Source of the DNA: Phytophthora colocasiae
Lineage: Eukaryota > Oomycota > Peronosporomycetes > Peronosporales > Peronosporaceae
Direction of reading: 5' to 3'
NCBI GenBank assembly: GCA_018806915.1
Contig: JAGKQI010000088.1
Location: 62,001 to 126,000, forward strand
DNA: 64,000 nt
Within the stretch, counting starts at the first letter, position 1. Each line of letters opens with the position of its first letter. The translations under genes and the position numbers were made by a program. Of this stretch, positions 44,700 to 55,367 are shown one piece after another. The notes under the pieces were generated by a model, which was not told the DNA's origin, searched no databases, and was given only the letters and a program-made list of their open reading frames with translations.

Positions 44700-45809
44700 G
44701 GGGTTTCAGTTCTCGGTTTTCTTGCTGAAAAAACCAGACCGCAAAATCAGACCAGAAATCGGTCATTCTTCTAATAGCTTATTAGAGTTCTTGCGAGAAG
44801 GCCAAGCTGCGCGCTTTTCATTCTACGCGTGCGAGGATATCTACTCAGCGCCCACTTCACCCCCCTCTTCTAGGTTAGTAGCGTGCGTCGGGGCCATCCA
44901 TAAAGTCCCACTAACAATGCTCCACAGGTCGGGAGAAATGCCTCAGTCGGAGCGTGCACAGCTGCTTCGGTCGCTATAGAGCGCGATCTTTTGCCAAGTC
45001 CTACTCGCGGAGCTGGACGACCTCGACGAGAAGGAGGACGAGCTTCGTGAACTGCAGGACGTGTACTGTGGGGTGCGCTTGCATCGCTACCTCGGGGAGA
45101 GGTCGAACGTAGAGCGTTCTGATGCTCACGAAAGATTTGTGTTTGACCTCCGGGATGATGAATTCATGAAGTCCCTGCGAGTCACGAAGCATATGGTTGA
45201 GTTTGTCTGGCAGCTTATTCGGGGGACGCGCAGTTTAAGCAGCGTGGCACGAAGCCACAGCGAGATGTTAGCATCCAGCTTGCTGTTGCCCTCGGGTGGT
45301 TTGGGGCTTGTGGAAATGGAAATTCCAATTGGAGAATCGTGCAATGAGTACAAACGCATTCATATGATATACACGGGGTGGCCAGGTCCATGTGCAGACT
45401 CGACTGTGTTTTCGAAGGCACCCGTCATGCAACACCCCGCCAGGTACTTTGTTAATGATCAATGCCTACTTGGAGACTCGGGATATGCAGTTTCGCGTAC
45501 TGTCATCACGCCGTACAAAAGGCCCGCATCTTTGGAGGCCAATAACAAAGCGTTTAACGACGTTCATTGCAGCACTCGCGTAGTCGTGGAGAACACGATT
45601 GGGAGGTGGAAGAAGCCGTTGGATGTCGCTCAAGGGGATACGAACACAGATTCGCAAGAAAAATGATTTCGATGTGGTAAATAATCATGTGCTAGCATGC
45701 GCGATGTTACAAAACATTGGGTTGGAGCTAGATGATATATGGACAGAGGAGAGTAATTCCGACGCCGAAGACGACGTAAACAACACCCTCGAGGAGAGCG
45801 CAACTCTTC

Positions 45810-47084
45810 TGTGGTGAAGCGGACGAAAAAACTTTTTCCCGGAGAGGCGATGTCAGCCACGAACCCGAATAGAGTCGGAACGAGCGACAAGGGGGACCTG
45901 TGATCGCCAGATCTGGGTCGAATCAGACGAAGGTACGATGGGTCCCGCCGGGAACAGGCAACGGAGACACCGGCGAAGAAGCAGGTGGGGCGGTGTTCGT
46001 GGGTGATCCGAATCCTGCCGGAGGAAGAATGGGGAAATCAAGGATGTTCTCGCGCGATCAACGATGACGGGGCCCCAAGCCAGCATGATCAGCTTACCCT
46101 GGTGCCCCGAAACCTCTAACAGCACGATCCAACTTCCCCGGGCGGCGACGAAGCGAGATCACGCAAGATCGCGCAATGATCCTCTCCCGTATAAGTACGA
46201 GATCAGCTCCGGATCAAGGTCAACCCCAGGCGCGACGCAGACTCTTCTTGTGGCCTGATCCGGATTCTTTGAAGGATCACCAAGCGGGATCAGGCAGCGA
46301 TCAAGCTTCGGTTAAGTGCGAGATCAAGCTTCGGTTAAGTACGGAATCGGCTCAAGATCAGGGTTAGGGGAATCAAGCTAGGGATCAGCTCTGTAGCCAG
46401 TGTCGTGTGATCGTAGGATAGTAAATCAGGATGGGATTAGTAGGCATAGGAATAACCATAAGGAGACTCGAATTTGCCCTGAACCACTCAAGTGTCTTCG
46501 CTACGCCTGGAACCGGGAACTACATTGGCCCTACAAGCGTCAGGAAGGTAAGGATACGTGACCTAGTATAGCGGTTAAGTCTGGATAATATATTGGCCAG
46601 CTTTGCCCTATCTAGTGAACTATCCTTTAAGTGCATACATCGGATCGGAAGGAATTGGTTGTTTAGCCTAAGGATCCCGTCGAATCTCGCCCCCTCAAGA
46701 CCCCCGCTATCGGAAGCGGAAAACAACGAAAGGAAGGGACTGAATCCCGAACATTGGACTATTGGAAGACCTGGATCAAGAACCAGGCACCCGGATCAAG
46801 GCTCGAGAACTCGCCTACGACCGGGATCAAGTACCCCGAGGTGGAGTGAAGAACTTCCACGCTACCTCAACCCCTGCGTCACGCAAGACCTTCTTCTCGT
46901 CCCAAGACATCTTCAGAAGTTACCTGGAAGAGCGTAAACCGCCTACCGACGGGTACACAAGGTGAACACTACACGCAGCAAGATCACGGATCATCGGGGG
47001 ACCCCCTCCGTTAGTCGGTGTCTGGGCGCAAGTGGCGATCGCGATCGGCCTCAACCAGATTTTGGCCAGATCCGCTCCACCACA
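45810..47084 (+). repeat. 5' LTR of the Gypsy element
   Basis: 1275 bp, TGTGGTGAAGCGG at the start and CCGCTCCACCACA at the end. Contains a short direct repeat gatcaagcttcggttaagt near 46300-46340 and a TATA-like tataagta at 46190. Confidence 0.92.
46190..46197 (+). promoter_or_regulatory. TATA-like box in the 5' LTR
   Basis: TATAAGTA at 46190-46197, repeated at 58686-58693 in the 3' LTR. Position about 380 bp into the LTR suits a U3 promoter; oomycete genes rarely use TATA boxes, so this is only suggestive. Confidence 0.3.
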
Positions 47085-49414
47085 ATGGTGCGCGTGCCCG
47101 GATCTTCTGGTGACTTCGGATATCACCGTGAGTCCCAAGAAGATGTCAAGATTAAAGAAGAACAAGGGGAAGAAGTGCCTACGAAGGTTGGATCGACGGA
47201 GGCACCGATGAAAACAGAAAGATCCACAGATCAGCAGAGTTCTGGGAGGATCTCTACTGACAGGCACGAGGCAGACCTGGATCGCAATCCAGATCTCGAA
47301 GAAAAACCTCGAATTCCTCCCCAGGCCCCGTCGAGGGCCATTGCGGATCTCGACGAGAATCGAGATCCGCACACGAGCGATAAGGAATCAGCAAAGCTGA
47401 AACCTAATCTGCTCACCAAGTCCACTGTTGCCTCAAGATCGACCAAAAAAAAGAAGATCAAGAGCACCCGGACGAAATTGAAAGCTCCAGACTCAGAGCC
47501 AGAAGATGTGATCAACCCAGGATCAACGATCACCAGGGATGCGATCGAGCAGGCCTACTACAGGAAGAGGCTAAGCGAGACCTTGCTTAACGATCCCGTT
47601 TTCACGATCATACAAGTCCGCCAGATCGGTAACCTCACCGGACCAGTGTCGAAGCCCCGGACTAGCTCTGACCGCCTGAACGCGGTGAAGATCCTACTTG
47701 ATCTGCTCCAAGAAGCTGGTTTGGTGGCTGGAGAGTTCGACCCGAACTCTCTATTTGACTTGGAGCTGCAAGCGATTCAATCTGCGACCCAGGATCTATT
47801 CGATTCCCTCAAGATCTTGGTCGGCGAGCGCCCACTGACGCCCGACCCAGGCTATCAGACTGGGTCGTCATGCTACGCGTCAGCGACCTCGGAACCAGAC
47901 TCAGATAGCCCGAGAAGGCTGCAACGCATGTCGTTGGGGCCCTCCGGCGCCAAGTTCCTGAAATCGCGTATGAAGAAACAGGATGCACGATCGGTGGCTG
48001 CGAAGCTGGAGGTCAAGATGCCCGATCAGCAAGAAAATCGCCGGATCCGGACGGACCAGACCGCGCCGACGACTAACACCACTGGATCGAGCAACAAGTT
48101 GGACGACTACTTTCAAATGGCGATGGATCGTTTCTTGAAAGAACGGAATCTCGCGACACCCCGATCGCCGATCAAAGGGGAGTTAGATGTTGAAATGGAG
48201 TCCGTCACGGCATCGGATCCGGATGCATGGGAATACGATCCGGACGATCTGGGCATACCAAGTTCCGGGGGACAGATGTCGAGCCGAGCCACGATCGCAT
48301 CCGCGGCGATCGGTCAAGGAGGATCGTCGATGATCCAGCGGGTCCGGATCTCAGCGATCTCGGATCTGGAAAGATTTTGCGGGTAAAGATCTGGACGAAG
48401 ATCGCGCTCGGGCCTGGATCAGTAAAGTCAAGTCGGCGTTCCAACGCGATCAGGCTACGGAAGAAGAGAAATGCCTCACGTTTGCAGATCTGATGGTGGG
48501 ACCGGCAAAGAACTGGTACAGGCAGCTCAGTCGAACGACGAAAACCAAGTGGGCGGATCTGTTGGACAGTTTCCAGACCCAATATTGTGGGTTGGGTATG
48601 TCGGTCGCGTGGCAATACTATCACGCTCGCAAGCGATCGGAAGAAACCCCTCTCGATTATCTCTACCGGCTCAACGTGGCGGCTTTACGTGCTAGACTGA
48701 AGATCAAGGACGGAGCCCTAAGGCCCGCCGAGAACATGTGGACCACTACATAGAGACATTGGGAGATCCGGAGTTAGCTGATCGGCTGACCTTACTCCGA
48801 CTGAGTGACGTCGAGGAGCTGGAGGAGGTACTCCGTGCCCGGGAACGGGCGAAAAGCAGGCAGCGTAAATCTGCGTTCGGATCGAAGTACAGACAAAAGG
48901 CACCGGCCAGTGCCCCGGCAGCTCCCACCCGAGCGGTGGTACGGGCGATCCAAACTCAAGATCCGAGCTCAGAATCAGAGGAAATATCCGGATCGGATGG
49001 ATCCGATTCTGAAGGCGATCTCCGGAGGATATATCTTGCCGCGTCAGAAGACAAGCCGATCGGTGCTGGGGCGCTCCCCACCAACAGGATCAGTTGCGAT
49101 CGCACTTGCACGAACGTGCAGGCCCGCGGCCGGACCACGGATCGCAGACAACCAGATCACGATAGAGGTCGCTGTTCGCATTGTGGGTCGCGGAAGCACA
49201 CGGATCTGGACTGCTGGAGACGTCTAACCTGTGACAAGTGCGGAAAGAGGGGCCACCCAACGGATCGCTGTCTATATACATGCCGTGGTTGTGGGAGATC
49301 CATGAAGCTGGAGAATGCCCCATGGAAGAATTCTACAACCAGATCCGCAAGTGGTACGATCCGACCCGACATGCCGGACTGTTTCCCGAGAAGGTGGAAA
49401 AGATGTTAAACTAG
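47085..49414 (+). pseudogene. gag: Gypsy gag polyprotein, frameshifted
   Basis: ATG 47085-47087 starts on the first base after the 5' LTR. The N-terminal 434 codons are acidic/basic low complexity. A frameshift near 48370 follows, then the capsid-like core (KNWYRQL, WADLLDSFQTQYCGL, TPLDYLYRLN; about 48493-48740), another frameshift near 48740, and a nucleocapsid with CCHC knuckles CSHCGSRKHTDLDC and CDKCGKRGHPTDRC plus a third (CRGCG then HEAGEC) split by a frameshift near 49298. TAG stop at 49412-49414. The first 41 codons upstream of 47085 are also open but lie in the LTR. Binds and packages element RNA. Confidence 0.85.
47086..47101 (+). promoter_or_regulatory. Candidate primer-binding site overlapping the gag start codon
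   Basis: TGGTGCGCGTGCCCGG lies one base after the LTR end and starts with TGG, complementary to a tRNA CCA tail. The gag ATG shares its TG. I cannot name the tRNA with confidence. Confidence 0.5.
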
Positions 49415-51669
49415 GACGCTCGCCGGGTTGGAAACCGGTACGAGCCGAGCGTTCTGAGTACTGCATCTATGCATATGTGAACAAGAAATCGAGAGATCAA
49501 GATAGGGAGAATTCGGATCTGCGCGGTAATACATGTAAGTTGCATTCGTATACTGCTAAGATCGCGAGTCTTCCCCGGATCGATGAGTTCTCGCGATCTG
49601 GTGCGGAAGTGGCCTTGGATCTCAAGGAAGGAGAATCCAGGGGTTACTGGAAATACCACGCACCAGGAAAATGGTTCCGCCAAGCCAAGATCTCAGGCAA
49701 GATTAATCACGAAAGAGCGATCTTGCTCCTGGACACTGGCGCCGAGGTATCCATCTTGGATACCACCTTTGCTCGTAAGGCTGGGTGCCACTTTGACACT
49801 AGTCAGAGACAGGAGTGTGTTGGGATCGGTGATAATGTGTACACCACCGAGGGAAGAACGAGGATCAAGATCACGCTTGCAGGATACCTGATCTACTTTT
49901 TCGATATTTGGATCGGGGATCTATCCGGGCAAGATGCGATCCTGGGTATGGATTTCATGATCCCGGCTGGGGTCCGGATGGATCTTGCGAAGGGATCGAT
50001 GTGCTTACCTAATGAAGTGGGGATCCCACTTAGTGGTCGCAAGAGATTATACGGGGAGAAGGTAAGATCGGTAAAATTGGAAGAAGATCTACATATCCCA
50101 GTTGGGAGATCCGAAGAGGCCGCATCGAGAGTGAAATTATCGGCGACGGAGAAATTGTGGGTGAACAGAGGCGACCAATGGGTACCCACCGTGGTAAATG
50201 GACCCGGCCGAACTCGGTACTTAGTGATCACGAATTTGAGCGAGAAGATTCTACGACTGGATCACAGATTACATGTCGGGATGGTACTTGATCAAGAAAA
50301 AGTTCCTCGCTACCCCGGGTTTGTGTCGGTCGGGTCCCGGCGTTACATGGAGTGGCAGAATCTAGCTCTAGAAGCGACAGTGGACGCAAGACCGGAACCT
50401 CAGGAAACCGTAGAGATCCCCTTACCGCCGGTCGAACGGCCGACCTACGTTACGCCGCGATCTATACTCCGTCGAGGTGGGGCAATCAAGACCGATCCTG
50501 ATCCTGCACCAATATCGACATTGGAATCGCGATCACCGACCGATACGGCCGAAGTCAAGGTCGCATTCATCGATCCCCAACCGGATCCCATGGATACCCC
50601 ACCGATCACGATCAGTTCCGACAAGGCCCCGAGTGGCGAAGCTTGGGGCGGTGAGACTGAGACGAATGGTGAGACTGAGACGAATGAGAGCTTGCCAGAT
50701 CAGGCCCCAGGTCGGACAGATCGGACATGTGAAGAGGAAATCGAGGTAAAAACAGAAAAACCAGATTTTCAAATCGAGATCCAACATGTATCCGACGCCG
50801 ATGCCGTCCCCATGGTTAAAGACACCCCGATCTTGACAGCCAAGGACGATAGGCTGCGTGATCAATCAACGGATGAACCGGATCCGACATCTCCTGAAGG
50901 GATCGAGAACGCTGATCAGACCCACTTACACGAAAGTGGCGATTTTTCGGCCGAAGATCTAGCCGATAATCTCGCAGTAGTACCGGAGATCCAGATTTCC
51001 ACCACTGAAGAAGTCAGGATCGAAGATCTGCAAGTAGGAAATCCGGGATCGGCTACCCCGGAGGAGATCGAGAAACTTCGACAGATTATTTGGAAGAAGC
51101 GACATCTCCTGATCGGAAAGGGAAACGCACTTCCTCCAGCGGCCAAGGGTGTTATATGCGATATCGACGTGGGTGATGCAAAGCCGATCGCACAACGAGT
51201 CCGAAAGGTGGCGCCACAGTTCCGCGAGAAAGTATCGGATCTCATCAAAGGACTCCTAGCTGCCAAGATCATCCGGCCATCGACCTCGCCATGGACATCG
51301 CCGATCGTGGTGATCATCAAGAAGAACGGTGTAGACATCCGACTATGTATCGATTATCGGCTGGTGAACGGTCTCACGAGGCTGATGATCTACCCAATGC
51401 CTCTGATCAATGACCTGTTAGAAGATCTTGACAAGGTTCTGTGGTACTGTTCATTAGACATGGCGAGTGGATTCTGGGTCGTATCAATGACCGATCGAGC
51501 TCGCGCGATCTCAGCTTTCATCACCCCGTTCGGCCTCTTCGAGTGGAATCGCATGCCGTTCGGGCTGAAGAACGCCCTCAGATCTATCAACGTCTTGTGG
51601 ACAACGCCCTATATGGATTTTGAAGATCTCCCAGTCAGGGAATACGAAAGACTCTACAGATGTGTTTGA
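49315..51669 (+). pseudogene. pol: Gypsy pol part 1: aspartic protease and first half of reverse transcriptase
   Basis: Open for 784 codons, overlapping the end of gag by about 100 bp in another frame, which suggests frameshift expression or a fusion lost by mutation. Protease active site LLLDTGAEVSIL (about 49725) with the second-half motif AILGMDFM. A long acidic linker with two direct GETETN units follows, then RT: TSPIVVIIKKNG, CIDYRLVNG, SLDMASGFWVVSM (first catalytic Asp), FGLFEWNRMPFGLKNA. Frame lost near 51576 in a C run, before the YxDD box. Confidence 0.88.
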
Positions 51670-52165
51670 ATCAGGGGTCCCGGAAGATCCTGGTCGCCCG
51701 TCGGTTCTAGGACGGAGATCTTACATCGACGATATCTTGATCACGGCTGGAACATGGGATCAAATGTGCGATCGGGTGGAAGACCTATTGAGGCTCTGTG
51801 ATAAGTGGAATCTCTCGATCAGTGTGGCGAAGAGCTTCTGGGGCATGGATAAGGTGGAATATCTCGGACACAAAGTGTCGATCGACGGATTGGAGGCAAA
51901 CCCGAAAGACCTGAAGTCTCTGACGGATCTGCCATTCCCTGGGTCGCTCCGATCCATGCAATCGTTCCTGGGAAGTTTGAATTACTATAGTCGGTTCATC
52001 GAGGATTATGCGATCTATGCATCGGTCCTATATGAACTACGTGAAGTGGAGTTCGCAGAACTGAAGAAGCGACCAGATCTTCGAAGATCATGGATAGTAC
52101 GGACCCGATCAATCGAGATCCCGTTGCGCTTAAGTCGAATCAGGATGGATCACCCGACACCTTGA
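51620..52165 (+). pseudogene. pol: Gypsy pol part 2: reverse transcriptase palm/thumb
   Basis: Continues RT after two single-base shifts (about 51576 and 51620). Holds the YxDD catalytic box as SYIDDILITA, then WNLSISVAKSFW, VEYLGHKVS and FLGSLNYYSRFI, typical Gypsy RT thumb and connection motifs. Followed by about 130 bp (52166-52297) where the frame is lost twice. Confidence 0.88.
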
Positions 52166-52297
52166 CTCAAAGGGGAATAGTACGCCGGATCTTAACTTGG
52201 GGCGACGCCTCCCCCCTGTTCAAGCAAGGTCGGAGCCAATCTGGCCCAAAGAGCTGGCGACGAAAGGTGGGTTAGGGCACACAGGGCGTTTACAGCC

Positions 52298-52717
52298 TTG
52301 AAAACCAAGATCGCGTCGACCCCGATCCTTCGTCACTTCGACATGACAAAGTTACCCGTGGTGATCGTGTATGCCAGTGACTGGGCGATTTCCGCCGCAC
52401 TAATGCAGGAACACGACCAGATCTACCACCCGGTCGCGTTTGCCAGCCGAACCTTGAAGACGAACGAGTTAAACTATAATGTTGCCGAAAAGGAGGTGTT
52501 GGCTCTACTTCGGATCCTGGATCTACACTACACCCTGTTGGTGGGACGTCGGATCAAGGTCCTAACCAGACACTCCACGCTTGCCTGGCTGTTCAAGTCT
52601 GCCGGCCTTCAAGGGCGTCTGGGACAATGGTCTGCTCTCCTGTCCCCATGGACACTCGAGATCACGAAGTGTACGAAGGAGAGGATGAGATACTGGGGGC
52701 GATCGCAGCTAATATAA
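52298..52717 (+). pseudogene. pol: Gypsy pol part 3: first (Gypsy-type) RNase H
   Basis: VIVYASDWAISAALMQ carries the first Asp and VAEKEVLALL the Glu. The usual third acidic position reads LTRHSTLAWLF, with Arg where many Gypsy elements have Asp, so this domain may be non-catalytic, as described for the first RNase H in other dual-RNase H elements. Ends near the linker LGQWSALLSPWTLEI; the frame changes near 52630. Confidence 0.82.
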
Positions 52718-52770
52718 CGCCTAGATCGGAGATCGACGAAGCCCTGATCGCGATCGCGCCACAGAAGGAA

Positions 52771-53230
52771 CCAAGGCGTAAGATCCAGATGCCGATTCCC
52801 ACCGTAGATCCAGGCGAGGAGCTATGGGTAGTAAGTTTCGACGGTTCGGCACGCGTGAAACGAGGAGGAGGCGCTTTCAGCGCGATCGTGTGGAGTTTGC
52901 CGGAGTGAAAAGTGATCAAAGCTAGATCAGACTATGCGGAGAGTCTTACTGTCAATGAAGCGGAATACCGTGGGCTCTTGCTAGGTCTTGGCATGATCGC
53001 ACAGTTAGAACGCCGCCGTTTGGTCATTTGTGGCGATTCGAACCTAGTGATCCGACAAGTCCGGGGCGAGATCGACTGCAAGGCGCCAGGATTGACGTTA
53101 CTGAAACAGAAGGTGCTATATCACTTGCGGAATTGGGGAGATCATGAGCTAGTCCATGTGAAGAGAGACTGGAATGGGAGCGCAGACAGCTTGGCGAGTG
53201 CCGCGCTGCAGCGAGGAAGCGGGATCGAGG
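52771..53230 (+). pseudogene. pol: Gypsy pol part 4: second RNase H (aRNH/RVT_3-type)
   Basis: A second RNase H-fold domain follows the first: VVSFDGSARVKRGGGAF (D), VNEAEYRGLLLGL (E), VICGDSNLVIRQV (D), HVKRDWNGSADSLAS (D). All four acidic residues are present. One nonsense codon TGA (52906-52908) interrupts it between AIVWSLPE and KVIKARSDY. The extra domain between Gypsy RNase H and integrase is the arrangement known from oomycete dual-RNase H Gypsy elements and plant Tat elements. Confidence 0.82.
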
Positions 53231-54236
53231 TCCACGATGAAGCAGATCGGTGCGATCTGGTCACCCTAAATCGGCTTGATGAGGTGTTGATCCCTCGAGT
53301 TGAAGATCGAACGGTGCAAGTGTCGGCCGTAGCCACGGGTGCAGCCCGAGCGCGACCCGATGCCGCCGTCCTGCGAGAGGAACTGATCCGGGAGATGCGA
53401 GTGGATCGGATCAGGCGAGCTCAGGACGAGGAGGTCTGGATCGCCGGACTAAAGAAGTACCTGGCTGGGCAGATCGCGGATCTTACTCGAGCCGAGTCTG
53501 GATCCTACGCCAAGATCGCTTCCGAGTACGAGGTAGATGAACAGGATCTGTTGTTTTATTGCCCACCAGGGCCGAGATCAAGAGGTGATCGCGACCGTCT
53601 GATGAGACTCGTGGTTCCAGAAACGCTACAGCAGGATGTCCTCCACCACTACCATACGACTCTGGAAGGGGGACATCAAGGGATCGGACGCACTTATCAG
53701 CGGATCCGAGATCATTTCCACTGAGAGGATTATATCGGAGTGTGCAGCGATACGTAGGCGAGTGTGTAGACTGGGAGACCGGAAAGGGGAGACCCACGAT
53801 CCGGGGCGAGTCACCTGGGAATCTGCAAGCTACATACCCATTCCAGATCATAGCGATGGATCACATATCCTCTCTGCCCAGATCCAACAAAGGCAATACT
53901 GAACTGCTGATCTGGGTGGATCTGTTCACGGGATATGTGATCGCAAAGGCTAGTTCCTCCCGATCGGCTCAGACCGTCGCGGAATCTTATGAAGAATGCG
54001 TGTTCCGCAGATTTGGCGCTAGCGAGATGATCAGGCACGATCGAGAGCCGGGCTTCATGTCCGACTTCTTCAGATCGTTTAATAGGATCCTGGGGCAGCG
54101 ACAACGGGCGACGATGGCCTACCGACCACAGGCCAATGGGACTGCGGAACGGATGGTGCAAACGGCCACTAGGGCAATCAAGATGTATGTTCAAGATCTC
54201 GATCAAAGGACTGGGATGAATATGCGGAGAGATTGA
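53231..54236 (+). pseudogene. pol: Gypsy pol part 5: integrase zinc-binding and catalytic core
   Basis: Zinc-binding region LHHYHTTLEGGHQGIG then, after a missing base near 53722, RYVGECVDWETGKG; the second cysteine of the expected CxxC is a tryptophan here. Catalytic core DDE: IAMDHISSLP (D), MIRHDREPGF (D), NGTAERMVQTA (E). Frame shifts again near 54215. Confidence 0.88.
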
Positions 54237-55015
54237 CTTTCGCCATTAACACGGCTCACGATCGGGTCCGGGGAGATACCCCTCACTATTTGGTACACGG
54301 ATGGGATCCAAGATCGACGTTGGAAGCAACGATCCCGATCGGGTCGACCAGACGCCACGATCGCGATCCAAGACGGTGGAGATATCGCGTTCAGAGATAC
54401 TACCAGCAGTCGAGAGAACAGGTCAACGCTAAGCTGCGAGAGGCGATCGCGGACCGAGCTGATCGGCACAATGAGGATGTCGATCCGCATCAGATCGAAG
54501 CTGGATCACGAGTTTGGCTATACCTAGATCGTGTGAAGGAAGGGTATGCCCGTAAACTCGCCCACCTTTGGCATGGCCCGTTCCGTGTTGCAGAGAAGCT
54601 CAATGAATTCACGATCAAGCTGGAGATCGCGGGCTCTGATTACCATATCTTTCCGGTGGTTCATGTTTCTAAGCTAAAGCTGGTACGGAATTTCCCAGAT
54701 CGACCGCGGATCGAGTTGACGGTAGATGAAGCCGATCGGCTAGATTTCGATGAGATCCTCCTTCCGGAGGACAGTTGGGTTCCAGATCTGGATGCCGATG
54801 AGTACGAAGTCGAACGGATCTCGGACATGCGAAGTGGGAAACGAACTCGCTACGGTCGGATCTATCGTGAGTTCCTGGTGCACTGGGTCGGTTATGATGA
54901 GCCAACGTGGGTCGACGAAGCTGATCTTAACTGTGGGGCCATATTGAGCGCGTTCCTACGTGACCACGCTAATCGGAACCGGTTCGGCGTGATGCAGTCG
55001 CATGAAGAGGTGTAA
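54233..55015 (+). pseudogene. pol: Gypsy pol part 6: integrase C-terminus and chromodomain
   Basis: Open for 260 codons: continuation of integrase (NTAHDRVRGDTPHYLVHGWD), a GPFRV-type GPY/F module (HLWHGPFRVAEKL, VVHVSKLK), then a chromodomain (YEVERI, REFLVHWVGYDEPTWVDEADL) with aromatic residues expected for a methyl-lysine cage. A chromodomain at this place is known to steer integration to particular chromatin. Stop at 55013-55015. Confidence 0.88.
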
Positions 55016-55367
55016 GGAGAGTCAGGCGAGGTGACAGGGTTGCCTCGCCGTGATCGAGGAAGCTGATGTGGAGGAGAATCCAGATCAGAGCGAGAGTTTT
55101 ATATTTGTGTATATGCATGTGCGTAGGGAATTTAACGGTGGAAGATGGTGATCCGGGATGTCGAGATGGAGATGAAAGGGGATCACATTCCTAAAATGAT
55201 AGAGTACGATGGAATGACGGTAAGAATGGAGATTACGGATTACGAGTGGAGATTATGAGAATTACGAATGGAGATGGAAGAATGTAGAACGGCCCTGGAA
55301 GGGGTTCCGAATCCGAACTCGGGGAGAAGCCCCGAGCCTTGCTGCAAGTGATCGAAGTTCGCACGAC
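55016..55367. other. Spacer between convergent pol and antisense ORF
   Basis: 352 bp, no frame. Contains short A/G-rich repeats of the type gagattacgga / gagattatgag (about 55225-55275). Both stop codons point into it, so transcripts from the two strands would end or overlap here. Confidence 0.55.

Noticed and set aside
46962..47084. Gag starting inside the 5' LTR
   Set aside because: The frame is open there and begins with an ATG, but the ATG right after the LTR is simpler; kept only as an alternative.
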